This document shows, one piece after another, positions 57,579-64,000 of a stretch of DNA of 64,000 nt. This stretch comes from Erythrobacter aureus. GTDB taxonomy: Bacteria; Pseudomonadota; Alphaproteobacteria; Sphingomonadales; Sphingomonadaceae. Each line of letters begins with the position of its first letter. Positions within the stretch are counted from its first letter, which is position 1. The translations under genes were made by a program, and so were the position numbers. A model generated the notes under the pieces. The model searched no databases and was not told the DNA's origin. It saw only the letters and a list, made by a program, of their open reading frames with translations. The DNA lies in assembly GCF_003355455.1 (NCBI RefSeq), contig NZ_CP031357.1, positions 1,900,501 to 1,964,500 of the forward strand, given 5' to 3'.

Positions 57579-60244
57579 ATGTCGGAAACAGTCTTCACCT
57601 TCGGCGGCGACGCGCCGCATACGAATGCAAGGCAGAAGGACAAGACCGTTACCGGCGGCAAGGGCGCCAATCTGGCCGAAATGGCCAGCATCGGCCTGCC
57701 TGTCCCTCCCGGCTTCACCATCGCGACCGAGGAATGCCTCAAATATCTCGCGGGCGGTTCGGACTTTTCGGAGAAGCTGCGCAGCGATGTCGCCGAGGCG
57801 CTGAACCATGTCGAGAAGACCGTGGGCAAGGATTTCGGCGATGCCGCCGATCCGTTGCTCGTCTCGGTCCGCTCGGGCGCGGCAGTGTCGATGCCCGGGA
57901 TGATGGACACCGTGCTCAATCTCGGTCTCAACGACGAGACGGTCGAAGGCCTTGCCAGGACCAGCGGCGACGAACGTTTCGCCTGGGACAGCTATCGCCG
58001 CTTTATCCAGATGTATGGCGACGTGGTGCTCGGCGTCGATCACGGCCTGTTCGAGGAAGCGCTCGAAATCGCCAAGGAAGACAATGGCTATTACGCCGAT
58101 ACCGAGCTTTCCGCCGAAGAGTGGAAGGCCCTGGTCGCGCAGTACAAGTCCATCGTCGAGGAAGAGCTGGGCAAGCCGTTTCCGCAGGACCCGGTCGAAC
58201 AGCTATGGGGTGCGATCAGCGCCGTGTTCGATAGCTGGGATACCGAACGCGCCAAGATTTATCGCCGCCTAAACGACATACCGCATGACATGGGCACGGC
58301 GGTCAACGTGCAGGCGATGGTCTTCGGCAATATGGGCGAAACCAGTGCCACCGGCGTCGCTTTCACGCGCGATCCCTCGACCGGCGAGAAGGCCTATTAT
58401 GGCGAGTGGCTTGTCAATGCGCAGGGCGAGGATGTGGTCGCGGGCATCCGCACGCCGCAATATCTGACGAAAGCGGCGCGCGAGGCAGCCGGAGCCGACA
58501 AGCCGAGCATGGAAGAAGCCATGCCCGAGGCCTTTTCCGAACTGGCGCATCTCTTCGACCTGCTCGAAAAGCACTATCGCGACATGCAGGATATCGAGTT
58601 CACCGTGCAGCAGGGCAAGCTGTGGCTGCTGCAGACCCGCAATGGCAAGCGCACCGCCAAGGCGGCGCTCAAGCTGGCGGTCGACATGGTGGATGAAGGG
58701 CTGATCGACGAGAAAACCGCGATCCTGCGCGTCGACCCGATGGCGCTGGACCAGTTGCTTCACCCGACGCTCGACCCGGATGCGCCGCGCGATGTGCTGA
58801 CCACGGGCCTGCCGGCTTCGCCCGGCGCGGCCAGCGGCAAGATCGTGCTCGATGCGGACACGGCGGAGCTATGGGCCAATCGCGGCGAGAAGGTTATCCT
58901 AGTCCGCGTTGAAACCAGCCCCGAGGACATTCACGGCATGCACGCCGCGACCGGTATTCTGACCGCACGCGGCGGCATGACCAGCCACGCCGCCGTGGTT
59001 GCGCGCGGTATGGGCCGACCCTGTGTTTCGGGCGCCTCGCAGGTCTCGATCGCGCGCGAAGGGCGCACGCTTGCAATCGGCTCGCGCGAATTGAAGGAAG
59101 GCGACGTCATCACCATCGATGGCGCCAACGGCCAGGTCATGGCGGGCGAAGTCGCGACCATCGAGCCCGAACTCGCGGGCGATTTCGCCACGCTGATGGA
59201 ATGGGCGGACAGGCATCGCCGGATGAAGGTCCGTACCAATGCCGAAACCGAGACCGAATGCCGCATGGCGCGCCAGTTCGGGGCCGAGGGCATCGGGTTG
59301 TGCCGGACCGAGCACATGTTCTTCGATGCGAGCCGGATCAGTGCAGTGCGAGAGATGATCCTGGCGGATACCGAGGCTGGCCGCCGCGCCGCGCTCGACA
59401 AGCTGCTGCCCGAACAGCGCAGCGATTTCGTGACCATTTTCGAAGTCATGGCCGGGCTGCCGTGCACGATCCGCCTGCTCGACCCGCCACTGCACGAGTT
59501 CCTGCCGCATGGCGATGCCGAGTTTGAGGATCTCGCCGCGGCCACCGGTGTCGACATCGACAAACTTCGTCGCCGCGCGGGCGAACTGCACGAATTCAAC
59601 CCCATGCTCGGCCATCGCGGCTGCCGCCTCGGGATCACCTATCCCGAGATCTACGAGATGCAGGCGCGGGCGATCTTCGAGGCTGCCTGCCAGGTCGCCA
59701 AGGATAGCGGCGAAGCGCCGGTGCCCGAAATCATGATCCCGCTGGTGGCGAGTCGCCGCGAGCTGGAACTGCTCAAGGCCGTGGTCGACCGTGTCGCGGG
59801 CGAGGTGTTCGAAGCTACGGGCTGCACGGTGGATTACCTCGTGGGCACGATGATCGAATTGCCGCGCGCCGCGCTGATGGCGGGCGAGATTGCCGAAGTG
59901 GGCGAGTTCTTCAGCTTCGGCACCAACGATCTCACCCAGACCACGCTCGGCGTCAGCCGCGACGATGCGGGACGGTTCCTGACGACCTATGTCGACAAGG
60001 GCATCTTCGCCCGCGACCCCTTCGTCAGCCTCGATATCGACGGGGTCGGCCAACTGGTCGAACTGGCGGCGGAGCGAGGCAGAGCCACACGCGACGGCCT
60101 CAAGCTGGGCATTTGCGGCGAACATGGGGCGATCCCGCCAGCATCGCTTTCTGCGAGGCGACCGGGCTCGATTACGTCAGCGCCTCACCCTATCGCGTGC
60201 CGATCGCGCGACTGGCAGCGGCACAGGCGAGCCTGAAAGACTGA
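57579..60244 (+). CDS. ppdK: Pyruvate, phosphate dikinase, frame broken by one base near the C-terminus
   Basis: The enzyme interconverts pyruvate and phosphoenolpyruvate with ATP and phosphate. All domains are visible: an N-terminal nucleotide-binding part (KGANLAEMASIGLPVPPGF), the swivelling domain with catalytic His at about 468 in RGGMTSHAAVVARGMGRPC, and the PEP-binding barrel (LFFGTNDLTQ-type FFSFGTNDLTQTT). After LGICGEHG the frame is lost: one G is missing from the run at 60126-60129. With it, the protein ends DPASIAFCEATGLDYVS to AQASLKD at 60244 (888 residues). As written, an altered tail runs to 60236. AGGAG precedes the ATG by seven bases. Confidence 0.94.
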
Positions 60245-60263
60245 TCCCCGCGAAGCCGGGGTC
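60243..60263. repeat. Single short GC palindrome after ppdK
   Basis: ATCCCCGCGAAGCCGGGGTC directly follows the corrected ppdK stop. CCCCG and CGGGG can pair around CGAAGC. It resembles one arm of the GTCA-CCCCCGC repeat family seen in glyS and after eno. It may be a repeat remnant used as an mRNA end. Confidence 0.5.
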
Positions 60264-60310
60264 TCAGCCCGAAATGCGGAGCTGTTGTGGGCTGTGAAAA
60301 TAGAAAGAAG

Positions 60311-61069
60311 TTAATTTTTCCATCCGGTTAAGGTGAGTATCTCGAAAATTTCGAGAACCCGACCTTGATCGCTGGCAGTATCCAGAAACGCTGCCCCCGC
60401 ACGCGCTTTCGCCGCTTTGTCGAGAGCAGGGGGCGGATTTGCCAAGGCGCTGCCCAGGCCTTGATCGCGCAGGTCCGATACCAGCCGGTCGAGCGAGCCG
60501 AAGGAGGCAGTGAGCGTGCGGCTGTCGACCACCTGCCGTTTGAACAGCGCGCGCTGCATCAGCGCGGAAGCCGCCTGATTGTCGACCAGCGGATGCATGC
60601 GGGCCGCGGGCCTGTCCGGCTCGGCGGCCAGCATGGCGCGGCGCAGATTGACGAGGCTTCCCGCGCCAAGGAAACTGGCGATCATCATCCCGCCCTCCGC
60701 CAGCGCATTGCGCAGGTGGAGCAGCGCGCCGGGAAGATCGTTCACCCGGTCGAGCGAGCACAGGCTGACGATGAGGTCGTAGGACTCGCTCTCGACCGGA
60801 TGTTCTTCGTCGAGCGTGGCGACGTCATGTTCGGTTACATCCGATCCGCCGCCGCGCAGCGAAAGGGCCAGCGTACCGGTCCAGTCGCCGATAACCAGAA
60901 CGCGCGTCGGCGACATACGGATGAATTCGAGCCGGTCGAGCACGTCCTCCACCATGTCGTCGAGGATGTAGCGCGCCGCATCGCGCTTGGCCTGCCTCAC
61001 GCGGGCGCGGCGCAATCCGGCGATCCTTCGGCGGCGTGAGAAAATCTGCGGAGGTACCTGGCTTGCCAT
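60311..61069 (-). CDS. SAM-dependent methyltransferase (BioC/NDUFAF5-like)
   Basis: The 252-residue protein begins with a basic QIFSRRRRIAGLRRARV segment and has a Rossmann-like methyltransferase core: VLVIGDWTGTLALSL in place of the glycine-rich loop, YDLIVSLCSLDRVNDLPGAL and LAEGGMMIASFLGAGSL. This order is that of NDUFAF5/BioC-like proteins, which in alphaproteobacteria may act in complex I arginine hydroxylation or other methyl transfer. It is divergent from comF with 55 bases between starts, a common alphaproteobacterial pairing. Confidence 0.87.
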   Translation of the reverse strand: MASQVPPQIFSRRRRIAGLRRARVRQAKRDAARYILDDMVEDVLDRLEFIRMSPTRVLVIGDWTGTLALSLRGGGSDVTEHDVATLDEEHPVESESYDLIVSLCSLDRVNDLPGALLHLRNALAEGGMMIASFLGAGSLVNLRRAMLAAEPDRPAARMHPLVDNQAASALMQRALFKRQVVDSRTLTASFGSLDRLVSDLRDQGLGSALANPPPALDKAAKARAGAAFLDTASDQGRVLEIFEILTLTGWKN

Positions 61070-61124
61070 CGGGCCACGCCCTGCCGCGCTTGCCAGCCTC
61101 GCGCAAGCGGGGCAGCATGCGAAT

Positions 61125-61877
61125 GTGTCGACAAGCCGCCTCCTCGCCGCCAGCTTCGCGCCGCTGCTCGATTTCGTCTATCCGCCCCGCTGCCCTGCCT
61201 GTGGCAGTGCGGTCGGCGAGCAGGGGGGGCTGTGTTTCGAATGCTGGGACGAACTGGTCATCCCGTCCGATCCCTGCTGCGAAAGCTGTCAAAGGCCGTT
61301 CGGCGATCGCGGCCCCGGCGAAGGCGCGACCTGTGCGGTCTGTCTTGCCCATCCGCCCGTGCATGACGGGATCGCGGCGGCCACGCTCTACACCGAGGTA
61401 TCGCGCAAGCTGGTGCTGGCCCTCAAGCATGGCCGCCGGATCGCACTCGCACCGATGCTGGCCAGGCTTATCGCCGCGCGACTGCCAGAACCGGATGACA
61501 GCCGGGTGATCGTGCCCGTGCCCCTGCACCGTCGCCGGTTGTGGCAGCGCGGCTACAATCAGGCGGTCTTGCTCGGTCGGCAACTGGAAAAAGCCGGGCA
61601 CGGAACCATGCAGGTCGACGCTCTGCTCCGCACGAAGCCGACACCGAGCCTGGGCGGGCTCGGGCGCAAGGCGCGGGCAAGGGCGCTGTCTGGGGCGATC
61701 GGGGTCAATCCCAGGCGCAGGATGGCGATCGCTGGCCGCGATATCCTGCTGGTCGACGATGTGCTCACCAGCGGGGCGACCAGCACGGCCTGCGTCAAGG
61801 CGCTCAAGCGAGCCGGCGCCCGGCGGGTGACGATCGCCTGTTTCTCGCGAGTACTCGACGAAGCGCTTGCGAACTAA
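61125..61877 (+). CDS. ComF family protein (phosphoribosyltransferase-like)
   Basis: The 250-residue protein has two zinc-ribbon cysteine groups (CPACG, CFECW, CESCQRPFG, CAVC) and a C-terminal phosphoribosyltransferase domain with the PRPP loop ILLVDDVLTSGATSTACVKAL and PVPLHRRRLWQRGYNQAV. ComF proteins aid uptake or processing of transforming DNA in competent species; the role in alphaproteobacteria is not settled. The GTG at 61125 is the only suitable start before LLDFVYPPRCP. Confidence 0.9.
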   Translation: MSTSRLLAASFAPLLDFVYPPRCPACGSAVGEQGGLCFECWDELVIPSDPCCESCQRPFGDRGPGEGATCAVCLAHPPVHDGIAAATLYTEVSRKLVLALKHGRRIALAPMLARLIAARLPEPDDSRVIVPVPLHRRRLWQRGYNQAVLLGRQLEKAGHGTMQVDALLRTKPTPSLGGLGRKARARALSGAIGVNPRRRMAIAGRDILLVDDVLTSGATSTACVKALKRAGARRVTIACFSRVLDEALAN

Positions 61878-61899
61878 GATTGCGCGGGAAGTAACCGGC

Positions 61900-61934
61900 A
61901 AACGAAACGCCCGGAACCTTGCGATCCCGGGCGC
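61900..61934 (-). terminator. Rho-independent terminator on the minus strand with no recognised gene
   Basis: On the minus strand CGCCCGG-GATC-GCAA-GGTT-CCGGGCG is followed by TTTCGTTTG. No plausible minus-strand protein gene ends here, so it may end an RNA gene (see 61935-62200). In the plus direction it could serve comF, but no uridine run follows. Confidence 0.7.
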
Positions 61935-62200
61935 CACGTGACGAATATTACCGGACCTACCTTGCGGCGGCGGTGCAGCCCCCCAGCATGCACCTCGGTC
62001 CATCCCTCATCGTTGTCGGATGCGCCACGTACACCCTCGTTCGCGGCAGCGGATCCATTGACCCCCTGAACCTGGCGCTCTGCGACGCCGCTGCTCCGGT
62101 GGGCAGGCCTCACTTGCCTGCGAGGCCGTTTGTTCCTCAAAAAAGGCCTTCATCAAACAGTCATCTACCGATGTTCCCAATTTTGGGTCGACTTTGTGGT
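61935..62200 (-). ncRNA. Candidate structured non-coding RNA
   Basis: This 371-base gap between comF and hisI (61878-62248) lacks a convincing gene. On the minus strand it contains nested pairings: GGTGCA with TGCACC around a G-rich loop inside GGACC with GGTCC (about 61952-62003). It also contains GCAGGC with GCCTGC (62103-62122) and a terminator at its end. I compared it by eye with SRP RNA, RNase P RNA and tmRNA and could not match any. Some short open frames exist, so a small protein is not excluded. Confidence 0.3.
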
Positions 62201-62248
62201 TATAATGCAACAAACCCCTTGTTCGGGAACACATCGAAAGGCGCCTTG

Positions 62249-62620
62249 GTGAGCGAAGCGACCGAACGTGAAGCGGGCAGAACCTTTATGCCCAAATTCG
62301 ACGAGAAGGGGCTGTTGAGCGCGGTCGTCGTCCATCATGAAACGCGCGAGGTGTTGATGGTCGCTTTCATGGATGCCGAGGCTCTGGAGGCCACGCAAGC
62401 AACGGGCTTCGCGCATTTCCATTCTCGTTCGCGCGGTAGGCTGTGGAAGAAGGGCGAGACATCCGGAGATGTTCTCGAAGTGCGCGAAATCCTGGTCGAT
62501 TGCGATCAGGACGCGCTTGTCATGGCGTGCGAGCCGGCAGGCCCGACTTGCCACACCGGAGCGCGCAGTTGTTTCTATCGGCGTCTCGACAAGGGTGTTC
62601 TCGAACCCGTCAAGACTTGA
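62249..62620 (+). CDS. hisI: Phosphoribosyl-AMP cyclohydrolase
   Basis: The 123-residue enzyme opens the purine ring of PR-AMP in histidine biosynthesis. It has the metal site DCDQDA and the zinc cysteines in GPTCHTGARSCFYR, plus FHSRSRGRLWKKGETSG for substrate. The GTG at 62249 with AAGG upstream is chosen; the next in-frame ATG (FMPKFDEKG) would also leave the domain whole. It is not joined to other his genes here. Confidence 0.95.
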   Translation: MSEATEREAGRTFMPKFDEKGLLSAVVVHHETREVLMVAFMDAEALEATQATGFAHFHSRSRGRLWKKGETSGDVLEVREILVDCDQDALVMACEPAGPTCHTGARSCFYRRLDKGVLEPVKT

Positions 62621-62635
62621 CGCTTACGTAAACGT
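62620..62635. promoter_or_regulatory. Near-palindrome upstream of the MerR gene
   Basis: ACGCTTACGTAAACGT is a 16-base inverted repeat with one mismatch pair, 17 bases before the MerR-family start. MerR proteins that control acyl-CoA metabolism (LiuR type) bind similar ACGT-rich palindromes. Autoregulation is an inference. Confidence 0.4.
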
Positions 62636-62652
62636 GCGATTATGGAAGGGGC

Positions 62653-63111
62653 ATGACACAGCCGCTTCCCAAGGATGTTCCTTCCGAAACGGGCGACCGG
62701 CGTCATGCCGGTGCCCATATCGAACGGCCGGACGAACTCGGTCGCGAGCAATATTCGATCTCGGACCTTACCAGCGAATTCGACTGCACGGCACGAGCCT
62801 TGCGCTTTTACGAAGACGAGGGCCTGATCGCGCCGTCGCGGGTCGGCCTGACGCGTATCTATTCCAAACGCGACCGCGCACGGCTTGCATGGATTATGCG
62901 CGCCAAGAATGTCGGTTTTTCGTTGACCGAGATTCGCGAGATGATCGATCTTTACGATCTCGGCGATGGTCGCGTGGAGCAGCGTCGCGTCACGATTGAA
63001 AAGTGCAAGGCGCATGTCGCCAAGCTCAAGGAACAGCGGGACGATATCGACAGTTCGATCAGTGAACTCACCGAGTTCATCGAACACATCGAAACTCTCG
63101 ATTTCGACTGA
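62653..63111 (+). CDS. MerR family transcriptional regulator
   Basis: The 152-residue protein has an N-terminal extension of about 33 residues, then a MerR winged helix-turn-helix (YSISDLTSEFDCTARALRFY, EDEGLIAPSR) and a coiled coil (VEQRRVTIEKCKAHVAKLKE). The tail after the coil is short, as in LiuR-like regulators of fatty-acid or branched-chain amino-acid breakdown. It precedes an acyl-CoA dehydrogenase by 54 bases, which supports that role. Confidence 0.9.
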   Translation: MTQPLPKDVPSETGDRRHAGAHIERPDELGREQYSISDLTSEFDCTARALRFYEDEGLIAPSRVGLTRIYSKRDRARLAWIMRAKNVGFSLTEIREMIDLYDLGDGRVEQRRVTIEKCKAHVAKLKEQRDDIDSSISELTEFIEHIETLDFD

Positions 63112-63165
63112 TCCCGCCTGCAAGATTTTCACCTAGACTCCCCAAAAAAATCCAAGGACACGCCG

Positions 63166-64000
63166 ATGCCCATCTATTCAGCGCCCACCCGCGATACCCG
63201 CTTCGTCGTCAACGAACTGCTCGATCTCGCCGGCTATGGAAATCTGCCGGGTTTCGAGATGGTCAGCCCCGATGTGACCGACGCGGTCCTGAATGAAGGC
63301 GGCAAGTTCTGCGCGGAGGTTCTTGCTCCGCTCAATCAGTCGGGCGATCAGGAGGGATGCGTCCGGCATGACGATGGGTCGGTCACCACCCCAAAAGGCT
63401 TCAAGGAAGCATTCGACAAGTTTCGCGAGGCGGGCTGGGGAACACTGTCGCAGCCGGAAGAATTCGGCGGGCAGGGCATGCCGCACGTGCTGGGTTTCGT
63501 GCTGGAAGAATTCATTTCCAGCGCCAACCAGGCTTTCGGCATGTATCCGGGCCTTACGAACGGCGCGGTCTCGGCCCTCATCGCCAAGGGATCGCAGGAG
63601 CAGAAGGATAAATACCTCCCGAAGATGATCTCCAATGAATGGACCGGCACCATGAATCTGACCGAGCCGCATTGCGGCACGGATCTGGGTATGATCCGGA
63701 CCAAGGCCGAACCGCAGAGCGACGGCAGCTATTCGATAACCGGCACCAAGATCTTCATCTCGGCCGGCGAGCACGACATGAGTGAGAATATCATCCACCT
63801 CGTGCTGGCCAAGACACCCGGCGCGCCCGATAGCACCAAGGGCATCTCGCTCTTCGTCGTGCCGAAATTCCTCGTCAACGAAGATGGTTCGGTGGGCGAG
63901 CGCAACGGCGTGATATGCGGCTCGATCGAACACAAGATGGGCATCCACGCGAATTCGACCTGCGTGCTAAACTATGACGGGGCGAAAGGCTGGATGGTCG
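63166..64000 (+). CDS. Acyl-CoA dehydrogenase, N-terminal part (runs off the window)
   Basis: The open frame runs to the window edge (278 codons seen). It has the acyl-CoA dehydrogenase N-terminal and middle domains with EFGGQGMPHVLGFVLEEF, MNLTEPHCGTDLGMI (FAD-proximal motif) and ITGTKIFISAGEHDMSENII. The HCGTDLG form and the long N-terminus fit the roughly 600-residue FadE/DmdC-like subgroup. AAGGA lies eight bases before the ATG. The enzyme forms an enoyl-CoA from a fatty acyl or methylmercaptopropionyl CoA; the substrate is not determined. Confidence 0.95.
   Translation, partial: MPIYSAPTRDTRFVVNELLDLAGYGNLPGFEMVSPDVTDAVLNEGGKFCAEVLAPLNQSGDQEGCVRHDDGSVTTPKGFKEAFDKFREAGWGTLSQPEEFGGQGMPHVLGFVLEEFISSANQAFGMYPGLTNGAVSALIAKGSQEQKDKYLPKMISNEWTGTMNLTEPHCGTDLGMIRTKAEPQSDGSYSITGTKIFISAGEHDMSENIIHLVLAKTPGAPDSTKGISLFVVPKFLVNEDGSVGERNGVICGSIEHKMGIHANSTCVLNYDGAKGWMV

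Overview
The window is about 64 kb of GC-rich chromosomal DNA from an alphaproteobacterium, most probably of the order Sphingomonadales and the family Erythrobacteraceae (Erythrobacter, Qipengyuania or Altererythrobacter type). This rests on the housekeeping gene set, the mre/mrd rod-shape cluster, an S9 prolyl oligopeptidase, a carotenoid-cleaving oxygenase, a RibB with an N-terminal HTH and a degenerate GTP-cyclohydrolase-II domain, and palindromic repeats common in sphingomonads. I see no prophage, insertion sequence, CRISPR array or rRNA operon. The only tRNA is tRNA-Lys(CTT).

Layout. 0-9 kb: cyclophilin, queA and tgt (queuosine), a TetR/carotenoid-oxygenase divergon, an ABC-2 exporter, two outer-membrane proteins and an M50-like membrane protease. 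9.4-11.4 kb: a frameshifted S9 peptidase. 11.7-18 kb: a flavodoxin-fold oxidoreductase, rpsD, chorismate mutase, TrmJ-type methyltransferase, nrdR, glyA, rpiB and a GAF-EAL protein. 18-24 kb: rpoD, dnaG, two paralogous lipoproteins and a YqeY-like gene. 24-30 kb: carA, a small coupled gene, a repeat-flanked DUF559 island, carB and greA. 30-33 kb: a broken acetyltransferase, DUF4170 and a five-gene cluster of small membrane or basic proteins. 33-37 kb: eno, ribH, HTH-ribBX and tRNA-Lys. 37-43 kb: rodA-mrdA-mreD-mreC-mreB on the minus strand. 43-54 kb: mutL, a MaoC protein, a glutaredoxin-MauE fusion, DUF1206, an ENPP-type phosphodiesterase, ychF, pth, rplY and two TraB/GumN lipoproteins. 54-64 kb: glyQ, glyS, ppdK, a methyltransferase, comF, hisI, a MerR regulator and the start of an acyl-CoA dehydrogenase.

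How the genes work together. Several tight operons show start/stop overlaps: the rod-shape cluster, glyQ-glyS, carA-X, the ABC pair, the lipoprotein/YqeY trio and ribBX-ribH. PPDK with enolase, and carAB, serve central carbon and pyrimidine/arginine metabolism. QueA and Tgt act in one tRNA-modification pathway.

Most notable observations. (1) Palindromic elements sit inside the glycyl-tRNA synthetase genes; one coincides with a frameshift and another is translated in frame. (2) An island with inverted repeats and a DUF559 gene lies between carA and carB, and a diverged copy of the first 39 bases of carB remains at its left edge. (3) Frame breaks occur in S9, rodA, a small membrane gene, glyS and ppdK. 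Most lie in G/C runs, which points to consensus errors rather than real decay. (4) An HTH-RibBX gene has perfect palindromes upstream, and a CTAGN pentamer array lies between two convergent genes.
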